Shown here: positions 26,928 to 35,759 of the stretch, piece by piece
Layout: the number at the start of each line of letters is the position of its first letter
How positions within the stretch are numbered: the first letter of the stretch is position 1
Assembly: GCF_001431505.1 (NCBI RefSeq)
Contig: NZ_LDJP01000055.1
Coordinates: 1 to 50,468 of the forward strand
From: Stenotrophomonas daejeonensis
GTDB lineage: Bacteria; Pseudomonadota; Gammaproteobacteria; Xanthomonadales; Xanthomonadaceae
Direction: 5' to 3'
Length of the DNA stretch: 50,468 nt
Position numbers and translations under genes: made by a program
Notes under the pieces: model-generated
What the model saw: the letters and a program-made list of their open reading frames with translations, nothing else
The model's database searches: none
What the model was told of the DNA's origin: nothing

Positions 26928-26995
26928 GTGGGTGCCGGGCTTGTCCGGCACGGGTTGCATCGGGAAAGCCCATGCGGGGCAAGCCCCGCATCTAC
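26928..26995. repeat. Degenerate SMAG-type paired palindrome
   Basis: Two hairpins, GTGCCGGGC-TT-GTCCGGCAC and ATGCGGGGC-AA-GCCCCGCAT, form a paired element ending CTAC. The left end reads GTGG instead of GTAG. It lies between the tamB stop (27024) and the S46 peptidase start (26827). Confidence 0.75.
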
Positions 26996-27023
26996 GGACG
27001 GGCTTGCCACGCGCGCCGCTGGA

Positions 27024-30000
27024 TCACTTCTCCTTGCGCCAGTTGATCGAGCCGCGGTTCTCCACCGTGCTGGACTCGACCTCGACGTCGAAGCCGCGGC
27101 GCAGCAGGTACTTGAGGGTCAGCACCGAGCCGCTGCCGATCAGCGAGACGCCGTAGCCGACGTAGAGCTTGGGGGTGATGTACTTGCCCACGCCGATCAC
27201 CGCGCCGCCCAGCGCGCGCGACTGGCTGACGCCGGCGTCGTCCAGGCCGAGCCGGGCGCCGACCTGCGCGGCGATCAGGCCGCTGCCGGCCGACAGCGCC
27301 GCCGAGGCGGCGTTGACCTGCTGCGCCTGGTCGCTGCTGGCCATGCTCAGGCTGCGGCCGAGCACGAGGTAGGCCAGCGCCTCGGATTGCGACATCGCCG
27401 GGTCCGACCACACGTCCACGCGCGGTTGCTGGGCACGGCCGGTGACGTGGATGCCGGCGGTGACCTCGCCGATGGCGCGCTGGGCGCGGATGTTGATGCG
27501 CGGGTCGGAGACGATGCCGTGGTTCCACAGCAGCTGGCCGTCGGTGATGGTCAGGTCCTGGCCGTAGGCCTTGTAGCGGCCGCTGACCTCCAGCCCGCCG
27601 TTGGCGGTCATCTCGTGGCCGGGGCGCGCGCGCACCTGCATCCTGCCGGTCAGCGCGCCCTTCAGGCCGAAGCCGCTCATCTTCACCTTGTCGCCGAGGC
27701 TGACCGCCAAGTCCATGTCCAGCGGCGAGGTGCGCGTTTCCTCCGGGTCCACCGGGTCGAGCACCACCACGTCCTCCGAGGCCGAGGTGCCGCGATCCAG
27801 CCGCTCCAGGTCGATCGCGGCCTCGGGCACGTGCACGCTGCCGCGCAGTTCCATCGCGGTGCCGGCCAGGGTGAAGTCGAGGTCGGGGTTGGCGACCACG
27901 CGCAGTTCGCTGGTGTTGGACACCAGCACGTTGTCGCCGGCGATGTGCAGCTGCAACGGCTGCGCGTCGCCGAACCACGACAGGCCGCCGTCCACGCGCA
28001 GCTTGCCTTCGCCACCGGTGTTGACCTCGGCGGCGATGCGCGCCGAGCCGTCGGGCTGGGCGCTGAAGCGGCCGCTGCCGTCGCTCAGGGTCAGCCCCAA
28101 TGCCGGGAACTCGCCGCTGAAATCGCTCAGCTTCGCCTCGCCGCCGAGCGAGGGTTGCGCGCGCGTGCCACGCAGGCTGACGTGGCCTTCGACCAGCCCT
28201 TTTGGCCGCACCAGGTCGGGCGAGAACAGCTCCATCCAGTACAGCCGCGACATGTTCAGGTACAGCTCGCCGGTAAGCGCGGCGTCCGCCTCCCAGCCGG
28301 TCTGCACCCGGGCATCGACGAAGCCGTCGCCCTGGAAGCCGATGCCGAGGTAGCCGTTGATGGCGCCGGGCTGCATGTCCACGTCGAGCGAGAAATGGTC
28401 ATAGCGCACCAGTTCACCGCGGGCGTTGTCGCCCAGGCGGATGCCGCCTTCCAGCGAGGCGACCTTGAAACTGCCCTCCCATGCCTTGCCGCGCGGGCGC
28501 AGGTGGCCATCGAGGGTGACGTCGCCGCGCAGGTACATGCGGCGGCCGGCATTGGGCGGCAGCCACGGTTGCACCAGCGCCAGCGGCAGGGCGTCGCCGC
28601 TCAGGCGCAGGCCCTCGCGTGGCCAGTCGGCGCCGATGCACAGGCCACCACCGGTTTCCGAGCCGAGGCAGGCGTCGGCGAGGGTGAAGCGGCTGCCCTG
28701 CACGCCGAACGCCGCCGGCTGCCGCAGTTGCCACGGCGCGCCCTTCACCGGCGCCACGCGCAGCGAGGCCAGTTCGCCGCGCCATGCCGACCCGGCCTGA
28801 TGGACGCTGCCGGCCAGCACCAGCTCGCCCAGTTCATTGCGGACGGCGGCATCCAGCTTCAGGTTCTGCAGGCTGCCACGGGCGTCGATGCGCAGCTGGT
28901 CGAGCAGCAGGCCGGCTTCCACCGCGCTGGCGCGCAGCTGCAGGCTGCCGTCGTCGCCCCGCCACGGCAGGTGGCCGCCGAGGCTGAGCTGGCCGACCTT
29001 CCAGTCGTCCCATTGCAGGCTGTCGCCGTGCAGGTCGGCACTGATGTCCGGTTGCGACGGGGTGCCACGCAGCCGCGCGGTGCCGGCGAGGCTGCCGCTG
29101 GCGCCGGGCAGCAGGTCGGACAGGTGCAGCGGCTCCAGCCTGGCGTCCACGTCGAGGCGGTCGCCGACCTTGCCCTTGGCCTCGACGCGGCTGTCGCCCA
29201 GCTGCAGGCGCAGCTCGCCTTCGCCCTGCGTGCCCTGCACGGCGAAGCGCGCGCGCGCATCCACCGCACGCCCGCGCAGGTGGCCACGCAGCTGCGGCAA
29301 ATCGACCTTGGCTTCGACGCGCAGTTCGTCGCCTGCGGCGGTGGCCGGCAGTTGCTTGCCGGTGGAAGCCAAGGTGCCGGACAGGTTGCCGTCCCAACCC
29401 GGCAGGAAGTAGCCGGGGTCGAAGCCGGCCAGCGTGGCGCTGACGTCCCATGCCAGTTCCGGCGCCCATGCCGCCGAGCCGGCGAGGTCGAGCGTGCCGC
29501 CCGGCGTGGTCGCCTTGAAACGTTCGATGCTGGCCTGCTGGTCGTTGCCGCGCACGTCGAAGTCCAGGCTGGCATCCTGCGCGGCGCGCGCGACTTCGGC
29601 GTTGCCGATCGCCGCCCAGTTCTTCAGGTTGCCGGCCACGCCCAGCCGCGCCTGCTTCAGGTGCATCGGTACCGGCGCGACGCCGGGGGCGGCGGGGTCC
29701 GGCTGCGGCGTCCAGGTCAGCTGTTCGGCGATCACCGCGGCGCGGAAGCCCGGGTTCTGCGCATCGCTGAAATCGGCCTTGCCCTGCAGGCGCACGCGGC
29801 CGCCGAAAGCCTCGACCACCAGTGGCGAGGCGGTCAACACCTGGTTGTCGAGGGCGAGGTTGGACGGGGCCAGCACCAGTTCGCGGTCGCCCTGGCGCAC
29901 GCGGCCGCGCAGCTGCGCGTTGCCGCCGCGGCCGTGGGCGGTGAAGTCCAGCAGCAGCGGCGCCGGAGCCTGCGCCATGTACTGCGCCGGCACCAGCTGG

Positions 30001-30899
30001 CCGAGGTCGAGCTGCTCGCTGCGGGCGGACAGCTGCCATGTCGGGTCCTGGCGGCCGTCGAACACCAGGTTGGCGCGCAGGGGCTGCGGCGAATGGCTGG
30101 TCAACGCCACCTGCATGTGCGCCAGGTCGCCGCGCGCGACCAGCCCGAGCCGCGCCGGTGCCTGCCCCGGCCGCGCCGGCAGCAGCGCGCGCACGGTCAG
30201 GTCGGTGCGGTAGTCCTGGCGCGGCAGGTAGTGGCCGTCGATCCGGAAGTCGCCGAGGTTGCCTTCCACCTCGAGCGCGGTGGCGCGGAACTCGCCATCG
30301 GCCGCTTCGATGCCGCCGCGGATCCGGCGCAGGTCGACGACCGGCGCGTCGTGCGGGGCGATGCGCAGGCGGTCGATGACGATGCGGTCGGCCTGCAGCG
30401 CCAGCGGCAGCTCGATGGCCGGCAGCACGTCCGGCCAGCGCGGCAGTTCGAAGGGGGTGTCTTCCGATGGCCCCAGCTCCAGCCGTGCGTCGTTGATCTC
30501 CAGCGCGTCCAGCCGCAGCTTGCGGCCGAGCAGCGGGCGGATGTCCGGGTCGAGCAGCGCGCGGCGGGCGGTGAAATGCAGGTCTTCGTAGCGGAAATCC
30601 AGGTCGTGCAGCACCAGCGGCCCGGCCAGCGGCCCCTCGGCCTTGCTCCAGCTCAGCGACGAGTTGGCCGGCAGCCGCGCCACCACCTGCGCCAGCAGCA
30701 CGTCGCGCCCGGCGATGGTCTGCAGCAGCCAGTACACCGCCAGCAGGGCCAGCAGCAGCAGCGCGCCCATGCCGATGCCGCTGCGGATGGCCAGCGTGCG
30801 CATGCGCGCGCGGCGCCGCGCGCGCAGGTCGGCGATGCGCGCTTCGCGCTGCTCCGGGCTGATGTCGCCGGATGCGATGTCGTCGGCGCGGCGGCTCAC
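27024..30899 (-). CDS. tamB: Translocation and assembly module protein TamB
   Basis: The product is 1,291 residues, typical for TamB/DUF490. An N-terminal basic stretch and one transmembrane anchor (about 39-60, IGMGALLLLALLAVYWLL) precede a very long periplasmic region of beta strands, and the conserved C-terminal domain includes YLVLGRSLSMAS and ends LTLKYLLRRGFDVEVESS...INWRKEK. TamB spans the periplasm and works with TamA in outer-membrane protein assembly; newer work also implicates such proteins in phospholipid transport. I chose the GTG at 30899, which overlaps the tamA stop (GTGA), because the longer frame upstream lies inside tamA. The tight coupling fits the TamA-TamB complex. Good outer-membrane assembly could matter for the large barrel encoded nearby, but that link is speculative. 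Confidence 0.94.
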   Translation of the reverse strand: MSRRADDIASGDISPEQREARIADLRARRRARMRTLAIRSGIGMGALLLLALLAVYWLLQTIAGRDVLLAQVVARLPANSSLSWSKAEGPLAGPLVLHDLDFRYEDLHFTARRALLDPDIRPLLGRKLRLDALEINDARLELGPSEDTPFELPRWPDVLPAIELPLALQADRIVIDRLRIAPHDAPVVDLRRIRGGIEAADGEFRATALEVEGNLGDFRIDGHYLPRQDYRTDLTVRALLPARPGQAPARLGLVARGDLAHMQVALTSHSPQPLRANLVFDGRQDPTWQLSARSEQLDLGQLVPAQYMAQAPAPLLLDFTAHGRGGNAQLRGRVRQGDRELVLAPSNLALDNQVLTASPLVVEAFGGRVRLQGKADFSDAQNPGFRAAVIAEQLTWTPQPDPAAPGVAPVPMHLKQARLGVAGNLKNWAAIGNAEVARAAQDASLDFDVRGNDQQASIERFKATTPGGTLDLAGSAAWAPELAWDVSATLAGFDPGYFLPGWDGNLSGTLASTGKQLPATAAGDELRVEAKVDLPQLRGHLRGRAVDARARFAVQGTQGEGELRLQLGDSRVEAKGKVGDRLDVDARLEPLHLSDLLPGASGSLAGTARLRGTPSQPDISADLHGDSLQWDDWKVGQLSLGGHLPWRGDDGSLQLRASAVEAGLLLDQLRIDARGSLQNLKLDAAVRNELGELVLAGSVHQAGSAWRGELASLRVAPVKGAPWQLRQPAAFGVQGSRFTLADACLGSETGGGLCIGADWPREGLRLSGDALPLALVQPWLPPNAGRRMYLRGDVTLDGHLRPRGKAWEGSFKVASLEGGIRLGDNARGELVRYDHFSLDVDMQPGAINGYLGIGFQGDGFVDARVQTGWEADAALTGELYLNMSRLYWMELFSPDLVRPKGLVEGHVSLRGTRAQPSLGGEAKLSDFSGEFPALGLTLSDGSGRFSAQPDGSARIAAEVNTGGEGKLRVDGGLSWFGDAQPLQLHIAGDNVLVSNTSELRVVANPDLDFTLAGTAMELRGSVHVPEAAIDLERLDRGTSASEDVVVLDPVDPEETRTSPLDMDLAVSLGDKVKMSGFGLKGALTGRMQVRARPGHEMTANGGLEVSGRYKAYGQDLTITDGQLLWNHGIVSDPRINIRAQRAIGEVTAGIHVTGRAQQPRVDVWSDPAMSQSEALAYLVLGRSLSMASSDQAQQVNAASAALSAGSGLIAAQVGARLGLDDAGVSQSRALGGAVIGVGKYITPKLYVGYGVSLIGSGSVLTLKYLLRRGFDVEVESSTVENRGSINWRKEK

Positions 30900-32680
30900 A
30901 GGTCCGCTCCGATGTTGAGGTACAGCTGGAACTGCGAATCGGGGTGGTTCAGGCCGTGGGCGATGTCCACCCGCACCGGGCCCACCGGCGATTTCCAGCG
31001 CACGCCGAAGCCGACGCCGGTATGCAGGTCGATGCCGTCGTCGAACGCGCTGCCGCTGTCGACGAACACCGCCGCGCCCCACGGACCGCCACCAAAGTAG
31101 TGCTCGTACTCGGCCGAGCCGACCACCAGGTGCTTGGCGCCCAGCGCGTACTTGTCCGGCGCCGGCGTGCGCGGGCCGATCTCGCGCCAGGCATAGCCGC
31201 GCACCGAGCGGTCGCCGCCGGCGAAATAGCGCAGGCTGGGCGGCATCGCCACCAGGTCGCCGGTGCGGGTGGTGCCGGCCTGTCCGCGCAGGATCAGGCG
31301 GTCGGCCTCGCCCACCGGCACGTACCAGCGCAGGGTGGCGTCGGCCTGGATGAAACTGGTGTCCGAACCGGCGCCCTCGATGCCGCCGCGCAGCGTGGCG
31401 TTGCCGCTGAAGCCGCGGCGCGGGAAGGCCTTGTCGTCCACGTCCACGTAGTCGGCGGTCAGCTGCGGGTAGACCAGCGTCGAGCTCTGGTATACCGCGT
31501 CGTTGAACGGGTCGCCGGAGCTGTAGCGCCAGCGCTCGCGCAGCGCGTTGAGCGAGGCGATGACGGTCCAGTGCTCGTTGAGCTCGCCGCTGCGGCTGCC
31601 GATCAGCTTGAAGTTGCGCATGTCGATGTAGCGGGTCTGCTCGTCGTACGCGCTGATGGCGAAGGTGTACCAGCCGTCCAGCCAGCGGAACGCCGGGATG
31701 CGGTAGCTGGTGACCAGGCTCTTGCGCTTCTGCGCGTAGTCCAGCTGGGTGTTGAGCTTGTGCCCGCGGTTGTTGACGTAGCGCCGTTCCACGCCGCCGC
31801 GCACGCCGGGCCCGCTCTCGCTGCCGTAGCTGACGCCGGCGCTGTAGATGTTGCGCTTGGCCAGGGTGAGGTTGACGTCCACCGGCACCCGCCAGTCGTC
31901 GTCGGCCAGCTCCGGGTGTGGCTGAATGTCGATGACGCCGAAGTAGTCCAGCTTGGTCAGCGATTCGCGCAGGCGGTCGAGCTTGCCCTCGTGCCAGTAG
32001 CTGCCTTCCTCCCAGTACACCAGCGGCTCGAACAGGCCGTCGCGGAAGTAGTCCTGGTTGAAGCGGATCGGGCCCATGTTGTAGCGGCCGCCGCTGTCCC
32101 AGCTCAGGAAGATGTCGGCCGCGTTCTGCGCGCGGGTGACATCCACCTTGCGCTGGGTGAAATCGGCGTCGAAATAGCCGCGCTCGGCCAGGCGCCGGGT
32201 GATGACGACCTTGCTGGCCTCGTAGGTGACGTGGTCGAACGGCTCACCCTCGCGTGGGCGGAAGTCGCCCAGGTCCTCGCGCAGGTAACGGTCGCGCACC
32301 GCCGGGCCGGTGATGACCACCTCGGCCTGCCGTACCCGCACCGGCTCGCCCTTGTCCACGTGGATCACCACCTGCAGGGTGTCGCCCTGGCGCGGCGCTT
32401 CCACCTTGACGACCGGGTTGTAGTAGCCGAACGGCTCCAGCGCCTGCCGCGTCTGCCGCTCCGCCTGCGACAGCAGGTATTCCAGCCGCGACTCGCCCTG
32501 CACCTTGCCGATGGCCTCGTACAGCGTCAGCGAGACTTCGATGTTCTCGATGAGGGCCGCGTCGTCGTCCTTGTCCAGCCCGGTGATCCGCACCTTCTCG
32601 ATGGTGCCGCGGGCATGGGCGGGAGCGGCGGCCAGCAGGGCGGCGGCGAGCAGGAAAAACGTGATTCGGGCAGGCAACAT
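30896..32680 (-). CDS. tamA: Outer-membrane assembly protein TamA (BamA/Omp85 family)
   Basis: The product is 594 residues. A signal peptide (about 1-23, APAHARG) is followed by POTRA-type domains (about 25-265) with recurring patterns such as KVRITGLDKDD and YEASKVVITRRLAERGYFDADF. A C-terminal 16-strand-type barrel (about 270-594) carries the Omp85 signature region FAGGDRSVRGYAWREIGP and ends LYLNIGADL. TamA pairs with TamB to insert a subset of outer-membrane proteins. The ATG at 32680 gives a normal signal peptide. tamB follows with a 4-base overlap. Confidence 0.95.
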   Translation of the reverse strand: MLPARITFFLLAAALLAAAPAHARGTIEKVRITGLDKDDDAALIENIEVSLTLYEAIGKVQGESRLEYLLSQAERQTRQALEPFGYYNPVVKVEAPRQGDTLQVVIHVDKGEPVRVRQAEVVITGPAVRDRYLREDLGDFRPREGEPFDHVTYEASKVVITRRLAERGYFDADFTQRKVDVTRAQNAADIFLSWDSGGRYNMGPIRFNQDYFRDGLFEPLVYWEEGSYWHEGKLDRLRESLTKLDYFGVIDIQPHPELADDDWRVPVDVNLTLAKRNIYSAGVSYGSESGPGVRGGVERRYVNNRGHKLNTQLDYAQKRKSLVTSYRIPAFRWLDGWYTFAISAYDEQTRYIDMRNFKLIGSRSGELNEHWTVIASLNALRERWRYSSGDPFNDAVYQSSTLVYPQLTADYVDVDDKAFPRRGFSGNATLRGGIEGAGSDTSFIQADATLRWYVPVGEADRLILRGQAGTTRTGDLVAMPPSLRYFAGGDRSVRGYAWREIGPRTPAPDKYALGAKHLVVGSAEYEHYFGGGPWGAAVFVDSGSAFDDGIDLHTGVGFGVRWKSPVGPVRVDIAHGLNHPDSQFQLYLNIGADL

Positions 32681-32800
32681 CGCAGCAGCATACCGGGCCG
32701 AACGTTACCGGCAAAATCACGGTGCGAGAGGCAAAAACCGCGTGAAATCGGCGTAAAGAAAGCGCCTGTTCCCGCGAGTGGTCACGGATGCCTGAACGCC

Positions 32801-32872
32801 GTGGGAGCGCACCTTGGTGTGCGGTGGGGCGTTATCGGGAAAGCTCCATCGCGCACCAATGTGCGCTCCTAC
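32801..32872. repeat. SMAG-like paired palindrome supplying a stop codon
   Basis: A GTGGGAGCGCAC... hairpin and a matching GTGCGCTCCTAC end flank a middle GCACCAATGTGC hairpin. It belongs to the second sequence subtype seen also at 49344-49415. Its terminal CTAC contains the TAG stop (minus strand) of the HEPN gene at 32869. Confidence 0.75.
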
Positions 32873-33297
32873 AAATCAGCCTTGACCCACTTCCTCACTG
32901 CTTCGATCAGCGCAGCAGCATGCCGCAACGCCTCGTCCACCATCGCCTCGCCAACCAGGTCGCCGCTGTAATCGACCACGTTGCGCTGCTTGCGCAAGGC
33001 GTCAAGCTGGATGGCGACGTTCTTGTCCAGACCCAATGTCAGCGGCAGGGTCTGGATCATCGTCTGGTGGTGGCCGGGCTTGCTGGTCAGGGTGCGGTAG
33101 CCGCTGGACTGCAAGGCGGCATTGGCTGCCTGCATGATGGCGCGGTAGGCGATGTCGAAGCGGCTTTCGTTGCTCAGGCCGGGCGTTTTGGCATCCTGCA
33201 GCGCGCGTTGCGCCGCTTCCAGCAGGCGTTGCACGTCGGCCGGCTGGGCCGCGACGCGCTCCAGCTGGCCGATCCTGACCAGATTATCCAAGCTCAT
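32869..33297 (-). CDS. HEPN-domain protein paired with a nucleotidyltransferase
   Basis: The product is about 142 all-helical residues and reads as a HEPN domain. The helix DALRKQRNVVDYSGDLVGEAMVDEAL carries an RN-xx-DY motif (R105, N106, D109, Y110). Ribonuclease HEPN toxins have R-x4-6-H; here Tyr takes the His position, so activity is uncertain, although RN...DY is common in this HEPN branch. It overlaps the 3' end of the nucleotidyltransferase gene upstream, the usual arrangement for HEPN-MNT toxin-antitoxin pairs, in which the nucleotidyltransferase AMPylates and silences the HEPN partner. I chose the ATG at 33297; a GTG at 33303 is also in frame. The stop codon lies in a repeat element, which may have replaced the native C-terminus. 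Confidence 0.75.
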   Translation of the reverse strand: MSLDNLVRIGQLERVAAQPADVQRLLEAAQRALQDAKTPGLSNESRFDIAYRAIMQAANAALQSSGYRTLTSKPGHHQTMIQTLPLTLGLDKNVAIQLDALRKQRNVVDYSGDLVGEAMVDEALRHAAALIEAVRKWVKADL

Positions 33298-33871
33298 CTT
33301 CACCCCCGATCAGGAACAGCTTGGGCTTGGCCATCACCTCGCGGTAGAACGTGCCATCACCTGCGGCCAGCTTCTGCCATTCCGCAGGCGAATACAGCTT
33401 CGGGTTGATTTCCCGGCCCAGGGTTTCCTGTGCCGGATACAGTGCCGTGACCACCTCGCCGTAGCCCAGGCCCTCACCGATCAGCAGCACGTCCACGTCA
33501 CTGCCCGTGCGAGCCTTGCCGCTGGCGTTGGAACCGAACACGAAGGCCACGCGGATCCGCTCCGCCAGTGGCAGCAATGCCTGCGCCAGTACGTCGGCCA
33601 GCCCACTGGTCTTGCGCAGGATCGAGGCCAGCTCCTCGAACACGGGGCTGCGCGTATTGGCGGCGTACAGCACCTGATTTCCCCGTGGGCTGCGGGTGAG
33701 CAGACCGGCTTCCACCAGCTTGGCCAGTTCGCGCGCCAAGGTGCCGGAAGTGGTGCCGGTCAGACGGGCGATTTCACGCTGGTGGTAGCTGTTTTCCGGG
33801 TGCAGCAACAACAGGCCCAGCACACCGCGCCGGTATCCGGGGAAAAGAACATTGGCCAGTGCGGTGTCCAT
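33284..33871 (-). CDS. Winged-helix DNA-binding domain fused to a minimal nucleotidyltransferase
   Basis: The product is 195 residues. About 1-85 form a winged helix (REIARLTGTTSGTLARELAKLVEAGLLTRSPRGNQVLYA), and about 100-195 hold a minimal nucleotidyltransferase with VFGSNASGKARTGSDVDVLLIG, including the GS motif and the paired Asp125 and Asp127 that bind metal. The combination suggests an autoregulating antitoxin: the winged helix would repress its own promoter and the nucleotidyltransferase would modify the HEPN protein encoded next. The genes overlap by 14 bases with the chosen HEPN start. The ATG at 33871 is well placed. Alternatively the pair could have a signalling role not linked to toxicity. 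Confidence 0.82.
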   Translation of the reverse strand: MDTALANVLFPGYRRGVLGLLLLHPENSYHQREIARLTGTTSGTLARELAKLVEAGLLTRSPRGNQVLYAANTRSPVFEELASILRKTSGLADVLAQALLPLAERIRVAFVFGSNASGKARTGSDVDVLLIGEGLGYGEVVTALYPAQETLGREINPKLYSPAEWQKLAAGDGTFYREVMAKPKLFLIGGEDELG

Positions 33872-34012
33872 GAACTCGACTGCTGCTTTATTGGCAGCGA
33901 TTGTAGCCTTTTCAGCAGCACCTACAACGCTCGGGCTGCAGGTTCACATGCCCGCTCAAATGGCGCTTCCCGGACCTCGCCGCTTCGACATCAGACACTC
34001 CTGATCTGTATC

Positions 34013-34059
34013 GGGAACGCGGCGCGCACTGGCCGCATCCAATGGGCAAGAGGGGAACC
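34013..34059 (+). promoter_or_regulatory. Two GGGAAC boxes before the folE-sigma operon
   Basis: GGGAAC occurs at 34013-34018 and GGGGAACC at 34052-34059, upstream of the ATG at 34101. GGAAC is the usual -35 core of ECF-type promoters, and the operon encodes such a sigma factor, so autoregulation is possible. I cannot identify a convincing -10 box for either. The rest of 33872-34100 shows nothing else clear. Confidence 0.25.
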
Positions 34060-34100
34060 AACGCCCCCGACAACGCCATCCACCACCCAGAGAGATAGCC

Positions 34101-34514
34101 ATGTCACTCCTTGCAAGCCTCCAATTCGCCAACCCCCTCCCCCACACACTTGCCACCGCGACGGTACAAGTACCCACGCTTGCCCATGTCCTGATCGCCC
34201 TTGCCGTCGCCGCCACCGGCGGGCTCGTCCTTGCCGCCTACGTGCTCCGCAACAAGTTCGCGCCCTGGGCGCTTTCCCTGCTGCATGCCGCCCTTGGCGC
34301 GACCGGGTTGTTGTTGCTGATTGTTTCGATCGTGCGTGGAGCGGCATCGCAACCGGTATTGATCGGCTTCGCATTGCTGCTACTGGCCGCTCTCGGCGGG
34401 TTCTTTCTCGCCTCGTTCCACCTGCGCAGGCGCCTGCCGCCCAAGGCCGTGGTGGTGGTCCACGCCGGCGTGGCCGTGGCGGGCTTCCTGGTCGTGCTCG
34501 CGCAGGTGCTGTGA
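34101..34514 (+). CDS. Small four-helix inner-membrane protein
   Basis: The 137-residue product has four hydrophobic segments (about 27-48, 52-74, 81-103 and 116-137) and few charged residues outside the loops. I do not recognise a named family. It begins a group of five plus-strand genes: a DUF2231-like protein follows after 2 bases, then GTP cyclohydrolase, a peroxiredoxin-like protein and a sigma factor. Its ATG follows an AGAGA stretch. A sensory or redox-related membrane role would fit the context, but nothing in the sequence shows it. Confidence 0.75.
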   Translation: MSLLASLQFANPLPHTLATATVQVPTLAHVLIALAVAATGGLVLAAYVLRNKFAPWALSLLHAALGATGLLLLIVSIVRGAASQPVLIGFALLLLAALGGFFLASFHLRRRLPPKAVVVVHAGVAVAGFLVVLAQVL

Positions 34515-34516
34515 CC

Positions 34517-34933
34517 ATGCGCCATCCCCTGCACCCCGCGCTCGTGCACTTTCCGGTCGCCTGCTGGTCGTTGGCGGTCGTGGCCGATGTTGCCGGGCTG
34601 TGGTTCGGAGAAACCGCGTGGCGTTGGTCCGGCGGGCTGCTGGTGGCGGGGTGCTCGATGGCATTGGTGGCGATGCTCGCCGGCATGCTGGAGCTTTCGC
34701 GGGTGCCGGAGGGTGCCGCGATGGGCGATGCATGGCGGCACATGGGCGCGATGCTGCTCGCCTTCGCCCTGTTTGCGGCCCGGTTGCTGCTCCGGCTCGA
34801 TCACCTGCACCTGCTGGCGCCGGACACGCTGTCGCTGCTGCTCGATGGCGTCGGTTTCCTTGCCCTCAGCGCCGGTGGCTGGTTCGGCGGACGGTTGGTC
34901 TACGTCCACGGCGTCGGCGGCAGCCGGACATGA
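34517..34933 (+). CDS. DUF2231-like membrane protein
   Basis: The 138-residue product opens with MRHPLHPALVHFPVACW, the His-rich signature of DUF2231 membrane proteins, and has about four transmembrane segments. DUF2231 proteins often sit near redox or haem-related genes, and the conserved His residues could bind haem or metal; their function is not known. The ATG at 34517 is 2 bases after the preceding stop, so the two genes are translationally linked. A 97-base gap separates it from folE. Confidence 0.82.
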   Translation: MRHPLHPALVHFPVACWSLAVVADVAGLWFGETAWRWSGGLLVAGCSMALVAMLAGMLELSRVPEGAAMGDAWRHMGAMLLAFALFAARLLLRLDHLHLLAPDTLSLLLDGVGFLALSAGGWFGGRLVYVHGVGGSRT

Positions 34934-35030
34934 GCGACGGCACCCTCGCCCCCCCACAAGGCGTGCATTCGCTTCCACCCCATGCGCTTCCCCGTCCGCG
35001 GCGGCAGGCACCCGCATTCGGAGACCCCTC

Positions 35031-35759
35031 GTGACGAAAACCGCCCTTGCACCCGTCGTCCGCGACGGCACGATCACCGCGATGAAGGCTTCCGATCGCA
35101 TCCGGCTGAGGCTGGACACCGCCGGCAGCCCGCATCGCGCCAACGACAACATTGCCGATTTCATCGAAGACGGCGAGCTCGACGAGTTGCGGCAGGAGGT
35201 CGAGGTACGGATGAAGGAAGTGCTGCACGCGCTCGTCATCGACACCGAGCACGACCACAACACCGCCGACACTGCGCGGCGCGTGGCCGCCATGTTCGTC
35301 AACGAGGTGTTTGCCGGCCGCTACCGCCCTGCGCCCGCGGTCACCACCTTCCCCAACGTGTCGCGGCTGGACGAATTGATGATCGTCGGCCCGATTGCCG
35401 TGCGCAGTGCCTGTTCGCACCATCTGTGCCCGATCACCGGCAAGGTCTGGATCGGCGTCATCCCCAATGCCGCCTCCGATGTGATCGGCCTGTCCAAGTA
35501 CGCGCGCCTGTGCGACTGGATCATGAGCCGCCCGCAGATCCAGGAAGAGGCGGTGGTGATGCTCGCCGACGAACTGGAACGGCGAATCGAACCGGACGGG
35601 CTGATGGTGGTGATGGAAGCCGACCATTCCTGCATGCAATGGCGCGGGGTCAAAGATGGGCAGGCGCTGATGGTCAACTCGGTCGCACGCGGCGTGTTCG
35701 TGCACGATGCCGCGCCGCGCCGCGAATTCCTTGCCCTGATTGGACGGAATACACGATGA
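35031..35759 (+). CDS. folE: GTP cyclohydrolase I
   Basis: The 242-residue product is a type I GTP cyclohydrolase, which turns GTP into 7,8-dihydroneopterin triphosphate, the first step toward folate and other pterins. The zinc ligands are present: Cys128 and His131 in SACSHHLCPITG, and Cys201 in DHSCMQWRGVK. GLSKYARLCDWIMSRPQIQEE matches the conserved substrate-side helix. I chose the GTG at 35031 because GGAG lies 7 bases upstream; an ATG at 35082 has no ribosome binding site. Its stop overlaps the next start (ATGA). The setting, with a peroxiredoxin-like protein and a sigma factor, suggests a stress-induced paralogue rather than the only housekeeping copy (inference). Confidence 0.92.
   Translation: MTKTALAPVVRDGTITAMKASDRIRLRLDTAGSPHRANDNIADFIEDGELDELRQEVEVRMKEVLHALVIDTEHDHNTADTARRVAAMFVNEVFAGRYRPAPAVTTFPNVSRLDELMIVGPIAVRSACSHHLCPITGKVWIGVIPNAASDVIGLSKYARLCDWIMSRPQIQEEAVVMLADELERRIEPDGLMVVMEADHSCMQWRGVKDGQALMVNSVARGVFVHDAAPRREFLALIGRNTR

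Noticed and set aside
30900..31082. An extended N-terminus for TamB
   Set aside because: The extension lies inside tamA and is Arg-rich without a membrane segment. The GTG at 30899, overlapping the tamA stop, gives the expected anchor.
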